Origin: Ischnura elegans
Lineage: Eukaryota; Arthropoda; Insecta; Odonata; Coenagrionidae
Direction: 5' to 3'
NCBI RefSeq assembly: GCF_921293095.1
Contig: NC_060257.1
Span: 52,240,968-52,304,967, forward strand
Length of the DNA: 64,000 nt
Every line of letters begins with the position of its first letter. Position 1 is the first letter of the stretch. The notes beneath the pieces were generated by a model. That model was not told the origin of the DNA and made no database searches. It was given only the letters and a program-made list of their open reading frames with translations. The translations under genes were made by a program, and so were the position numbers. Of this stretch, positions 33,174 to 46,200 are shown in pieces.

Positions 33174-33989
33174 ACACGATTCTATTATTCTCCTGTAACT
33201 AGATATTTTCTGTTGAAGCTTTTGATTTATGGTCTTTGTAATGTGAACCCTGCGCGAGCTGGGGCCTTTTGTTTGATTTCGGAGAAGAGGAAAGAGTCAG
33301 AGGAGGGGCTGGAGGGGGTAGCAGATTTTGGGAATTGTGCTTTGTAGTTACTATCCCACGGCGCCGAGGCTCTCCTGGTGGGGGTTTTCAGATTTTTTCG
33401 CCCAATCATTTTCGGTTCCCCACGTGGAATTCATTTCACCGCTCTAACCCGCGAATTTGATGTAGTTCATCAACTTGCCTAAAACGGTGCTGCATGCAGT
33501 AAATGACTAAGAGTCCTGTGCATTTTTCGGAGTCAACTACCAACAACGTGCATGCGACAGTGTATGGTGCGAAATTCAAAGTATGTATTCGAGGTCGTAC
33601 CTTTAGCATAATTATTCAAGATCTCGAATATCGAATACTTTCTAGTATTCGTGGATACTATTCGCATATCTCTATGATATATATTTACATGTTTGGGATA
33701 TTCGAGCACCCTCCTACATTCCTGTAGTCCATGCCTCTGAACAAAGCTTTAATTGTCTGCTCAGGAGTGCAGACAATTACTATTTCATATTCATAATATA
33801 CATTTTTCCCATGTACTGAGTGACTGATAAGGTGCAGTAATGGTGCTCTTACAATGTTTACGGTCTTACTTGTCAGCCGATATGGCGGTGGCAATACAAT
33901 GAATTAAATCAATATTGGTTGTATGTATTGAGACATGGCTTTGTGCATGATAAGGCATTGGCTGGGAAGAAAAAGTGTAAGTAAAAGAA

Positions 33990-34145
33990 GATGCTTTTAT
34001 CAAAACATAAAGCTTAAGGCGCCAGTTGCTTCCTGTGGACAATTATGCACTTCAAGGATTTTAGTTTTGGTGCATTCAAAAGCTACACCTGGGACTCTTC
34101 CATCAGTAGCCCACCTACAGGGCAAATGCACTCCCCAAATTTCCT
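33990..34145 (-). mobile_element. SINE family A fragment
   Basis: Contains GGCGCCAGTTGCTTCCTGTG and TTATGCACTTCAAGGATTTT, matching blocks of the SINE copies at 3118 and 6397 in the same orientation. It is diverged and its ends are unclear. Confidence 0.35.
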
Positions 34146-34419
34146 AAGTGCATATTTTTTTGGTGCTTATCCCAGATTCTAATTCTAAACACTTCATGTG
34201 CATATTATTCCTGATTGCCCAAGCAAAGAGCAGAAATCTAGTGCTCTTCAAGCCCTGGCTGCTTATCTGTCACCAATGTTGTCTCAAACCTGTTCTTAAC
34301 CCTTAAGACCACATCTATCTCTCCTCACAAAATCAACATAAGACAAAAAATTTCCCATTGTAATGATGTATATATTGGCATTGAGATTTTTTTTTTAATT
34401 TCTCAAACTTGAGTGTGTG

Positions 34420-34692
34420 GCAGTCTCCCTCATGGTATGGTATATGGAGAAGGCAACTAATAGGTTGTTATTAACCGTGGGGGAAGGAATAGTGGAGAGA
34501 AACCTGGCGAACTCATTGGCTTGCTCTCAATCTAAGGGGACCATGACTTAACATCCAATCTGATGGATGAAGTGCTGTACAGAAAGTGCACCCACTCAAG
34601 CATGGATTTGTTAGTCTGCTGCTGATGAGAATCGAACTGGGCTACATAGGGTGGGAAACCAACACACTGGCCACATCAACAACCTGACCCCA
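34420..34692 (-). mobile_element. tRNA-derived SINE, family B, copy 1
   Basis: Read on the minus strand, it has a tRNA-like head with a box A-like block (TGTGGCCAGTGTGTTGG) and box B-like GTTCGATTCTC, followed by a body containing CAGATTGGATG and GGTTTCTCTCCAC. The second copy at 35960-36178 shares this order. The tail is near 34430. Confidence 0.6.
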
Positions 34693-34907
34693 GTTTTTTT
34701 CATGATGAGGGCTCATGTTTCAAGGGCTCAAAAAACCTGAGGGTAATTATCAACTTCATTGCACAAAAAACTGGTTGGCTTGCATTCATTGCTGTCATGG
34801 AGTAATTTGGGGCCGTACTTTGCAGAGCCACCTTAAAAAAGATGCGCTCTACAGGCAGGAAAATACTAACTAAAATTTAGAGATGCATACAATTTACGCA
34901 CAGCATA

Positions 34908-35823
34908 TGGTTGCTTTCCAATCGCGTATCTGCACTGATCTCTTTCAAACTGTTTAGCTCAGAACGTGTTTCAATCGCAGCTGTGACGTCATCTGCGCTA
35001 TACAGATGGAAACACTTTTTGCTCCGTGGTTAGTCTGAGCTAGCAGACAAAACTTGTGATGGCTGGAAAATATAATGCTGACGGAAAATGAATTCCACCA
35101 TCTTAAAGATAAATATGATGATCATTTGAGAATAATAAATTTTAGAACAAATTACAATAGCAAGAGGAGGCTACCAGATTTTCTCAAGTAATTGTCCTCA
35201 TCCAAAAAAATTAGAAATGGAAAATATAAGCTGAACCAAAATGTTACATTGCTTGGATTCTAAGCAGATTTATTTAATTAACTTTCATGGATACTCTATG
35301 AGCTGGGCATCTTATAGACAAAATTTCCTATAACGTTCTTATGGTGTTATTTGTATTCCATTAATTGTAATTCAGTGCTGCAAAATTACTATAGAATCGG
35401 CAGATTTATTATATGGTGTTAACATTTTTACGGCTTTATCTGCGTGATGTGAATGTAAGTTGTACACATATCTCAATCCAGAATTGAGGAATAAAGTCTA
35501 CCCACTGGCAATGTAGCAATACAGGAGAGGGAATTATGAAGTAGCGATAATTCCATTATTTTCTTTCAATTAACACTCAATAGTGCATTTCCTAAATACA
35601 AAATGAGATAGATGAACAGTTATAATCCTTAATGATGCATGTGGCTAAGGTCAGGTCAGAAGCGACTGGTCATTTGAACATTCAACTTAAGCTGCCAATT
35701 GGTCCACCATTTGTGAACACACCTGCGTATATGCATTCCAATCGTGTTTCAGTGTGCGATAGTGAGTTTCAATCTGTTGCGATGTGAGCTAATCTGCGCG
35801 TGGTGATTGAAAAGCACCCTATA
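34908..35823. mobile_element. Possible short-TIR DNA transposon
   Basis: The left edge GGTTGCTTTCCAATCGC and the reverse complement of the right edge (GGGTGCTTTTCAATCAC) match over 17 bp with three differences. Shared internal motifs (GTTTCAATC, CTGCGC) also occur near both ends. A 39-codon ORF near 35072-35191 is unrecognised. No clear duplication was seen, so boundaries and class are uncertain. Confidence 0.35.
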
Positions 35824-35959
35824 TTAGCACTGGCAGCCAGGGTTTACTCTAAATTTGAAAAATAGAATTTATCTGAGTAAGAGAAGTTTTTCTGGAGGAA
35901 CTATTTGGGTGGCTTATCAGAGTAAAACTGGCACAGCAGCTAGTGCATTTAGAATACCT

Positions 35960-36178
35960 AATAGGGAAGGAAGGGTGGAGAGAAACCCAGTTTTGGAATT
36001 AGCTTGGTCTTAATGAAAGGGACCAAATGCCACTTGATTGACAGAGTGCTGATAGCACTACAAGCACCCAAGCAGGGAATGGGCCCACTGAAAAATCTGT
36101 CACTGCTGATTGTGAGATTTGAATCTGGGGCCACAAGGTGGGAGACCAACATGCCAAACTGTCTGAGGACCCCCTGAA
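35960..36178 (-). mobile_element. tRNA-derived SINE, family B, copy 2
   Basis: On the minus strand: box A-like TTTGGCATGTTGGTCTCCC, box B-like GATTCAAATCTC, then a body ending with GGTTTCTCTCCACCCTTCC. It matches the copy at 34420-34692. The genes it resembles are tRNAs, but the anticodon arm cannot fold properly, so it is not a tRNA gene. Confidence 0.65.
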
Positions 36179-36270
36179 CTGAAGAAGGTTGGTGTAAGGC
36201 AAAATACTTAATGCTCGATATAAACCTACCATAATCAGTAGAATATGTATCTTAAATGAAAACATTGGAC

Positions 36271-36427
36271 TTACCATATTCCTCCGAATATAGTCCACCC
36301 CCCCTAATTTTGAGGCTTGAGTTTTGAGAAAAAATTTAAAAAATGGGTTTGAATATAGTCCCCCCCTTAACTTTTATCTTGGGCATTTTTGGAAAAAAAG
36401 GTGGGACTCTATTCAGACATATGCGGT
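36271..36427. mobile_element. Small MITE with ~27-bp imperfect TIRs
   Basis: TTACCATATTCCTCCGAATA at the left pairs with the complement of GTACCGCATATGTCTGAATA at the right. C-rich (AGTCCACCCCCCC) and related blocks follow at each end. The interior is AT-rich with no ORF. It resembles short Tc1/pogo-type MITEs. Confidence 0.5.
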
Positions 36428-36629
36428 ACTTATCTGGAAGCTGGTGTCTGCAGTGCATTTTAATCCGAATATAAAAGCGGTCATGTACAGGTGGAAGATG
36501 TGCGCCAAGTAGTGATGTAGTAAATGTATCAACAAAATATTGACGTAGTCTTTTCACGTTCTCAATACATTGATGAAAACTTAACAATATTGACTCAATG
36601 AATCGATGTAAACGGAGGTTACAACAGCA

Positions 36630-36700
36630 AACTCCCGATTATCCGAGCTAATGACGGGGAGAGGCAGCACGAATAATCGGAAAACACGAATAATCCAAAC
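36630..36700 (+). repeat. pogo/Tigger-like terminus
   Basis: CAGCAAACTCCCGATTATCC followed by GAATAATCGG is typical of the ends of pogo/Tigger elements. The opposite end was not found, so this is a truncated relic. GC-richer sequence at 36880-37130 may be part of its interior. Confidence 0.4.
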
Positions 36701-39700
36701 TTTAACTTTAATTTCTTGTGATTTTCATAATTTACACAAACCAAACAATCTATAATTAACCACGTACATTTTCTGTCATTTTAGACTGCTTTCTGGCATC
36801 ATTAAGAAATTTCTTTTCCTGATTGCGATCTTTTTAGCAGCAATAGCGTGATTGTACTCGTATTCCTACTGCTCCACGTTTAACTGGGGAACCCGAGGCT
36901 GCGAGATCACGGATTCAGAAAAATGGTTAGCACGAATGCTTCAAAACCACTGCGCAAAGTCAGAATCCACAGTGTTAGGCACCACGCCGTGTAGTCACGC
37001 CTTGCATTTAAATGCAAATATCCTGGTGGTTTTGCGACCTATTTTATTTTTTTATAAAGATCGTGGAAAACATCAAAGGAAGGTAAACTCATGCACAGAT
37101 GATCCACAACGCAGATAAACTACAGCTGGATAATAGACTTCTGTCTCTGTTTTGTTAATGGTCCCTCTGGTATCTAACCCCACTTTATCCAACTAGTACA
37201 TAAGGTATTCACTGATTGAATGACTTTTTAAGTCAAATTATACATACTATTGGCAGAACTATAATAGGCTATATTGGGCCAAGCCAAAGAAAAATTGTTA
37301 TGGCAGCTCTATTTTTAATATGATTATGATAAACCCAGGAGACCTTTCTTTCTGATGACAAATGTAATTCACAGGTGAATAATTAAAGTACTCGCATAGG
37401 CATTGGAATGTGAACTTGATAATAATACAATAAGTAGTTCCAGATTATTTATTTACATGACACTGACTCATACTGCATACTCAACAAGTGTTTTTACAAG
37501 TTTTATGCTTAAAGAGTTCCAGAAAAAAACCACACACTGCACATCCTCATTCTTACAACCACACCTTTTTTTCATTTTTGTAGTACTTGAGCTCTTTCAA
37601 ATTCTTATCAGACCATTAACAACAGGGCTGCATGACTGTATGGTACACATCCATTCATTAACATACAAAATCACATCCCTAAAACAAATTAGAAGCATTT
37701 GGAATACTGGAGGGAATGTGTGGTCAGAAATTCTTTCAAAATGCACATCAATAAATTATAAGACCAAGTAGCAGAGTTTTATTATGCAGAGCTCATTATC
37801 AAAATCTCTCATCCAGTTGCTGGTCTTTGAAATGTTTAAATTGAGAGAAATCAGAAAAATGGCAGTGAGGATAATAACCATTGCAATTAATGATTATTTT
37901 GGAACTTAGAAAATTAGCCTCAAATTATCAAACAATGTTGATGCCACCGAATCAGATACAAAGGTAAAGAGTTCAAAAGGATGTCATAAAATACCCATCA
38001 TGATATTAAATTCTTAGAGGGTATCCCTGAATAAAGAATTGACCACAATTAACAATAATTACACGAGTCAATGCTGAGTTTTCATGGAATCAAATAAAAG
38101 AACAGAGTACTGGAAAGATATCTTCTTTTGGACAAAGAACTATTCTAAACCTATTTTCCAATAAATAATTGTCACCAAGGTTTAAAATTCAACTCCTGAA
38201 AACATCGATTTAATCATTATCACTGACATTTAAAACTCAACTACTAAAAAAATTTAACACGGAAAATCATGCATAAAATTGAGAAAATTACCATTGAAAC
38301 CCATTGCGACACCTGGGAACACAGAAATTATGCACACTTACAAAACAAATAGGAGATACTCTAATGAATGAAAATAAACTTCTATTCAAAATAAAATTCC
38401 AGTACTTGCATAAGATGACTGAACTATTTTCAAATGATATGATTACAATCAAGTCAATGCATTTCAAAGAAAATTAAATACAGCCTGTAGTGTTACCAAA
38501 TGGCCATTAAGAAAAATGCCTAAGACCGAAGAGGCACCACATTTTTTGGTCATGTAAAGTAGTCATGTTCACAGGGCAGTAACAAAATTTGCATCGCATT
38601 ATCAACTCTACACTGCAAAATTGACTGCAAGAGTGAGCTTTTTTCCCTGAATGGTTGGCAAGAATTGCAAAATATAAAAAAACTAGCAATATAAATGATA
38701 ACCTCTAAGAATATTTGTTCCCAATAATTTCAAATAATGAGCAAAAAGAAAACAATATAGTCATGTACAGCAATAAAAATGAATTTGGAAGAATGGACTG
38801 ACAATTAAATCTCTTCACATGAAAATGTTAAAGGGCAATATCCAATAACAAGAGTTGAGTTACAGTAACTTTTAAATTAACAAACATATTTCCAATCTTG
38901 AGACATAGCTTGCAGCTCAAAGTTTTGACATGTGGAATGATTTTTTTTAACAGTAGAATATATTCACACTTCTTATTCCACAAGAAGAATTACTAACTTC
39001 AATCACACCCCATGAAGTCAATACCCTTTTTGATTTTTTAAAGACTTAAATCAGACACAACACACTTCCACAATATGTTATTAATAAGTACATAACACAA
39101 AAATGAATAAAGTACCAATCAAAGTAATAATTAATTTTGCTCAAAGAAGTTTACTTCACCCAAGCTCTATAACAAGCCTATATATAAAAGAGGAAATTGT
39201 TTCCATCATTTACAATAAAACCTTCAAGTTTGAAAGATCTTTCAAAATTATCAATATACAATTAATCATTTGATAATTCATAAAAATATGCTATTCCACT
39301 GGAATTTGAGTTTCACTCGTAGCCTTGAAAATTCAAGAGCAAATTTAATCCAATTAAATTTCACATAAATAAGTGTTAAATTATAAATACGAGTATAAAA
39401 TTTAATTTTATGTTAAATTTTACTTCACAACTTAAGTTACCGGAACCATAAATCATGGTTAACATGAATCACCTTCCCACATCTCTCTAATTACATCTGT
39501 ACACTTTGATTCAGAATCACATGAGAGCAAAAAAAAATAACTAACCACCCAAGAGCAGATAATAACACAATTATCATCGTCATCATCAAAAAACATCCTC
39601 ATTGCCTACAAATAGGCATCACAACATAACCATAAACACAGATGAGAACACAAGGGAAGAAAGAATAAATGGTAATCATACTTATAAACATAGGATATGG

Positions 39701-42700
39701 AAGCTTAATTGATTAAAGCTGCATTTTGCCCATCCAAAATGTTCTGCACATGAATACATGATGAATTTCCAGAAAATTACATTCACTTGCAGAAAAAAAT
39801 AGCATTTACACATACTGCGCCATGACCATCTAGAATTACAAAGACTTTTCCACAGTGTCAACATTGTCTATGACCTATGATGTCTGAACTTACTACAGAC
39901 ATTCATATAACCAACAAGTAGGCTTAAACAATTAAACATCTTCACAAGAAATTTGATAATGGAAAATGGGAGGGGCACAGGAAAATTTGCGATGGGATTA
40001 TGTATCAGGAATCTAAAAATACTTTGGGGTCCTCTCGATCTATCAGCACACAACATTCCACTCCTACACTGCTATAGTACATATCACAAGTGGCTCACAG
40101 GGGAAAAAGCACAAATCATTTCCCCTATTACATTTCAATTCAATTAATTTTTTTGGCAATCTAGCACCTATTTGGTTTCTCACTTCTCTTAGCAAGAGCA
40201 TGGACTCCATTAGTAAATACAGCTTTTTCTTCACTACTTAATATATTTTTCCAAATTAAGAAAGAGTATACTTATTAATAGATGGGAAATGGTCAGGATA
40301 TTTAAGGGCTTCTTTTCAGAAACCACTCAAATCTGATTTCACCAAAGCATTTCATTGGCGCACCTAAAATCTAGGTAATATGGAAATTTTATTACAGAAA
40401 TTTACTAATAAATCTGAAGTTTAAGCAAGCCTTCTTGGCATTATGAAAATGGTTGAAGGATTTCCTTAATATTACGAATAATGAAGATGAGAAAAAACTA
40501 ACAATTCCTCTCCTCTACAATACAATGCCTTTAAACCATGCTCAATCCATGGACATAATTTATGGTGTCATGGAAAAATTCATCCTAAACATGCAATCTC
40601 AATGAATTATTTTCCATGGTTAATTTCAGTGATTAATACAGAATTTTGAAAATTTCAATTACATTCCAGGTACATTTTAAGAATGGGAATCCAAGTGAAA
40701 ATTTTGACAGCTGAAAATGCATAAGATAATGCTTTCCCTGACATTAAAAAATGAACATGATTCATCATTAATTGTCACCTATACGTGATGAAATCAGTGA
40801 ACTGATATAGATAGAAAATAAATAGGTGAGTAACAATACAATCATGGCGACTTATGAAATGCTCAGCCAATTTATGGAATTTATACCAAACATCAGCAGC
40901 ACTTGTTTCACTATCAAGCCTAAATGTATGAAGTGGAAAAAATTTTCTGATAACATTTTCCACTTCAAGCCTTTGTTGACCCTCCTTGTAATCATATAGA
41001 TATAGAAAGACTGAGTAAACTAAGGAAATGGCAAGTAATTATTATTACAGCATGTGATGAAGCCTCTCAATATACAACATTTGGACCTATTTACCCACAC
41101 TGTCACTGAGATAATATGCAATGCATAAACTGGGAAAACCGAGTTGATTTGATGCAAACTTTACATGCATAAGATCATTTTGGCATAATTCAAACTATTT
41201 TGCACTTAATGTGAAAAGCACACAGAACTACACATGTCAACTGTAAAGAAAAACGTTAAGCATGCTCTCATTCTTGAGGGAATGGAATGGAAATATATTT
41301 ACTGTACAGCGGCTTGCTCTTGTTTCTGTGACATTAACCTACTACCTTGTGGCTCTGATCGAATTAAAATTTCCACTTTCGGGATGCATTACATCCATTT
41401 TACCATAAAAATCACAAATAGACTTTTAAGTGACACAAAATGAACATTCTTCATTCATTCTATGACATAACATTGAAATAATTAACAATATCCAGAGCTA
41501 TAAGAGATTTGACAGATGATAGTCACCGATTCTCTGTTTCTTGTTCACCCAAAAGAGAACAATTATAGCAACAACGTTCCTGAAAACACCGTCGAATAGC
41601 TAATGGACATCCTTTCTTGCATCATTCATAATTTACAGGCCAAGGAGAAAATGGAACAGCCAGAAGCTTGGAAGCCATCAATAAGGATGCCCATAGCTTC
41701 ACCAAATTGCAAATTCCATTAATGTCTTTATACACATATAGCATCTCCCTCCAAAATTTTCATCCAAAGGAAAGTGCACTGCATATAAGATATATTGCAA
41801 CGACTGTTTTATATACACTCCTAAAACCCCTCGTTTACTTGAAATAAAAGTTACACATTATCTTTTTTCCTCGCCCTTATTTTCAAGAAGACAATTCTCT
41901 CCATTTCATTCAAAGCACTTTGCTATGCAATCAATCAAAATACATGAGAAGAAGAAGAATGATGATTGAAAAAATAATTTCCCCAGTGGAAAATTCTACA
42001 CTCTCTGCAAAGCCTTGGAAAATGTAATCATAATCAGCCATTAATTTACAATATCCACCCCAGTCCTTATTTAGTGACCAAAAGTTAAATTGTCTAAAAA
42101 CTAAATATCAGACTGCAAAATTCCTTAATTAAAGTCCATTATTTTCTAACCACCAGCTACAAATGATAGCAAATCCTTCCATCGTCTTGACTATCAGGCT
42201 AATCAAAATCTTAACATATGAATAGCAAATAATGATTAAAAGTGAGATAATGAAATTTGTCCATCTATTATTATTTTCAGTGTGTACATCATACAATATA
42301 GCACTGGTTAGCAAACTAAATATATGTATATGCTATCTGAAATGTGAGCAAATACTTCATCGATACTCATTACTCCCTGTCTAAACGATTAAATGAGATT
42401 TTACTATTGCAAAGTGCAAAAACAATTCACGCCACAAAATTTAAAGACTGTGAGACACTAAATAAGGAAATGAATATATACCTGATTAAGGACCTTTGTA
42501 CCTATTCCTGTAGCTTACATATTAACAAGGAACTTACAAATAAATAACTTGCAAGTGTGACATGAGCTGCACTTCCAATGACTAGTTACAACATAATCAT
42601 TTCAACATCGAGTGAGACAGAATAAAATCACTCTTCCAACTTCAAACTTTAAGTTGACCCCTAATCTCAGGCATATGATGCTCAATGACTCCGTGATTTC

Positions 42701-43122
42701 ATTGTGTCAATGCCATCATCATATTGTAAAAGGAACTGCATCTACATCTGTCTTATAACCCCCATGAAGGTAACAAAGAAGCAAACATAACACCCAATGG
42801 AGTATCCAAAGCTGGAACACACAAGACAGTGCACTCAGTGGTTCATGCATTTTGATACAGCTAATGTACTCCATTAAGAGAAAGCCATAATAATTGAGCC
42901 TAGTACAGAACGTTTTTCCTTCATAAACTGAATGCAATACATTTGTAAATAAGCAATCATAATATGTAGGGATAAGCTCTGACCTAAGTTTCCTCACCTT
43001 CCTTAAACAATGGCTTCTCTGAGCAGTTGATGCAAGATGTACGAAATTTTCGGTGCTAAAAATTTGATGGTTAAAGTGCAGGACCATGAAGTTCCAATGA
43101 GAGCGACAATTTTTGACAGATG
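36701..43122. other. 6.4-kb AT-rich stretch downstream of MGAT1, no gene seen
   Basis: No coding exons, tRNAs or clear transposons were recognised. The strand and position allow part of it to be the MGAT1 3' UTR, since the stop codon is at 43123-43125. Many AATAAA-like hexamers exist on the minus strand, so the poly(A) site cannot be chosen. The ORF at 37403-37771 shows no domain. Confidence 0.4.
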
Positions 43123-43236
43123 CTAGCTCCAAGTTGGGTCATAACCTTTCCAATTAGCACTAGGTGCCAAGTAAACTCTTCGGCCCTTATAGCTAAAACT
43201 GACCACTCCTCTGTATCCAGTTCTAGGAACTCCACT
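43123..43236 (-). CDS. MGAT1: MGAT1 last coding exon
   Basis: 38 codons including the TAG stop, starting after a TTTCAG acceptor (exon from 43236). It encodes [18 protein letters not shown] and the terminal GYDPTWS, the conserved end of GnT-I. It is separated from the previous exon by a 2.4-kb intron that contains two MITEs and a SINE. Confidence 0.93.
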   Translation of the reverse strand, partial: SGVPRTGYRGVVSFSYKGRRVYLAPSANWKGYDPTWS

Positions 43237-46200
43237 CTGAAATAACAAAAAAATTGCATTTCAAATCATTCCACCAATCTTAAGGTTAAGGCAGCGGTTC
43301 CCAAACTTTTTCTTTCTGCGACCCATTTTAGCCCACACGTTTTAGCCGCGACCCCCTAAAAATGGTTGTCTAAGTTTAAGTACATAGTTCACTTTATTAT
43401 TCGTATACATCTCGCGACCCCCCTGGGGGTCGCAACCCCCAGTTTGGGAACCACTGGGTTAAGGGATTGATCCAGACGATTGGTTTGGATAGTTGAGGGT
43501 AGAGCTCACCCAAGACTTATCCACAGGCACGTGAATCTCACACATTCACGGTAGGGGTGCTACTTACTCTCCCTAGAACTCTTCCAACTTAAAAGAATTT
43601 ATGTATTTGGGAAAATCTGGAGGCCTAACCTGGGATTTGGACCCAGATTCCCTCAATCAGCCATGCACTCTACCCACACACTACAACACCAATCTATGCA
43701 GCAACAGTAATGACGAAGGTACAGATGCCTGAGTCATAACAATTTAATATCATAACTACACAAGAAAATTATAGAGATACACGCAAAATGTCCACTTCTA
43801 TTATTAATATAAAAACTACAGTAAAAATCATAATTTATGTGCCTCCACTTACATAAGAGACACCGATTTACAAACTTTACTCTCCCAGTCCTGACAGTAA
43901 ATATAGGGTAAACTACGTAATAGAACCTAAGATTCAGGAAATCTCTATTTGATTAACTAATAAAATACATACATAGTTGGTCCTTGGGAGAGATGCCTTT
44001 CCCATTTTACACAGACCAATGACTTACAAATAGAGCTATGGTAATGGAGGGAGCTGACTATGTAAGGCAATTGAAAAGATGTTGGTAACACTTTCAATGA
44101 GAGCAAGGAAATTATGTAACGATTATTATAAGTATTGGCTGCTTCCTTTCATCAAGCATACAGAAAAAGTTTGGTTCCCACCCCATCCAACAACCTTCTA
44201 GGTTTGGCTAGAACATGCCTTCTTTTGCTTTTAACTGGCTTAATAGTTAGTGTGTAACCTCCCAGTCCAATTCCTACTCCCTCCCTCCTTTTAGTATTCA
44301 GCAGATAAAATCCTGAATGGATAGGTGCCACTGCTTTCTGGCATCAGGCGCACGTGCATTTAACCTTCACCCCAGTGGCGTAACTAGGATAGGGTTCCCA
44401 CTCTAACTACATAATAGAATTCACTGTTTTTTCCAGGTTTTCACAGTCTAAATGTCATCAAATCATGGTTTGTAGATAAGGCATTTTAGGCAGAAATATT
44501 GATCACGTAACAATCATCGGCCCCACGTTAACCACAAATGTAACAAACACAACAGATGCCTTGAATGCAAACGTAACAATGACAGTGCTATCTCTTATGA
44601 CATCACCTATCGTTAGCAGAATTCTGGTCCGGCTAAAGGGTGTGAGTGGGAAAATGGAGAGAGTAGGGTGGCAGGGAATTGAACCAGTGCCTGATTTTTT
44701 TGCCAGGGTTAAGTCATCCAATCGCAGGCTTAAGGTCAATGTGCTGTCATGGCACACGGACCAATAATTGCACTTCGAATACATGGGTGTAGATAAATGC
44801 GTGGACAGTATCTGCACGTGACTCGGCCTTGAAACATGATCGAAACATCGATTTTTCTTTAATTCCGTCTATCGTAGTTCTACAGTCAAGTTTGAGAGAT
44901 TTCTAAGGTTTTACGACGAAATTCACGGCTATTTCCAGGTTTTTTTCACGGTAGACAAAATTCACAGCTTATTCACGGTTTTAAGGTTTTCACGGTTGAG
45001 TGGGAACCCTGTAGGAATATGCTTTGGGGGGGATGAGGGAACTTCGGCAGGGATGTGGAGGCTTTGGGGGAAGAGGGGGCTACCCCCCCAGGAAACGTGG
45101 ATTTCAGGAAAAGTTTTGAAAAATAACATGCCTGAAAATGCATTTTACATCAATTTTGGCACTTAAAATTTAACTTTTAACAGATGCAGCTATTATACAT
45201 CAAATCCAGACAAGATTTTCATATAATTTTTTGATTTCTCAGAGGTTTTGGGGAGGATACATCCCCTCATCCCCCTCCATAGTTACGCCACTGCTTCACC
45301 TAACAACAATTCTGCATGACCAAGCCTCAACATATCCTTGAAGAGTTACTTTGACATCTTGACTTATATATAAGGTTCCATCAAAATTCTCAAGGCCCTT
45401 GCTGCCAATATGAATATAATAATAATAACTAAATCAACAAAATAATAAAAATATAATATAGCACATAAACGAAATAATCTACGGAAAATCATAGGGTTTT
45501 ACTTCTCCTCAGAAAAATCTTTCCCTTCAGTAGAAACATTAAATCATGGTACAATACAAAACTAAATTTATAAAATCAAAAATTTATAATGCTTACAACT
45601 TTTATCAACCAACCTTAAAGTCATCCATAAGACCCAACATTTTTGCTGTGCGCTTGTAGGCATCCTTTGTATTGTAAGGTATCCGAAGTGGCCCAGTACC
45701 ACTGACTGATTGAGACTTCAACTGCTGAAATGTTACTACAGGACTCTCATACACTTGCTTTACAAATTGAACATCGTAGTTATCCTGTAATATAGAAAAA
45801 CATGAAAATGTTTAAATGAATCTACATGAGATACAGAATACAATACAATAACTACAGAATAAAATAACTAGTGCATATAACACCTAAAAAGAAAATCAAG
45901 AAATGGCTTTTAAAGACCATTAATCTTATTTTCAAACATAATGAATATTTAATATGATTCTTACCTTCATTAGGTATGTGAGATTCATTTTCGTAAAAGG
46001 CACAAACTTTTCATTGAGTTTAATATACTTTAAATGCTTTTCATAGAAAAGACCACTGAAATAAAATTTGTTCATGGTAAGTGATAAAAGTTTTAAGGAA
46101 TATATATAAAGAACATTATTGAAGTATGCTAATGCAAGAATTCTCAAAATACTCACTTGCTTACACCTATTTTCCCAAAAGTTCGAGTTCTCGAAATTTC

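Larger units (their letters stand above)
32088..34400. other. Gene-free region with a tandem duplication and SINE fragment
   Basis: No gene was seen. AATATTCGAATA-rich stretches (31687-31760 and 33600-33715) resemble the termini of an old DNA transposon, but its ends were not resolved. The separate entries at 32962-33173 and 33990-34145 cover what is recognisable. A small perfect hairpin (AATTGTCTG...CAGACAATT) lies at 33752-33779. Confidence 0.35.

Noticed and set aside
34420-36178. Possible genuine tRNA genes
   Set aside because: Box A/B-like motifs are present but acceptor and anticodon arms do not pair, and the sequences repeat with SINE bodies.
37403-37771. 122-codon ORF downstream of MGAT1
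   Set aside because: AT-rich chance ORF; no domain, no splice or homology support.
42719-43132. 137-codon minus-strand ORF next to the MGAT1 stop
   Set aside because: It is a shifted-frame shadow overlapping the true last exon and 3' UTR.
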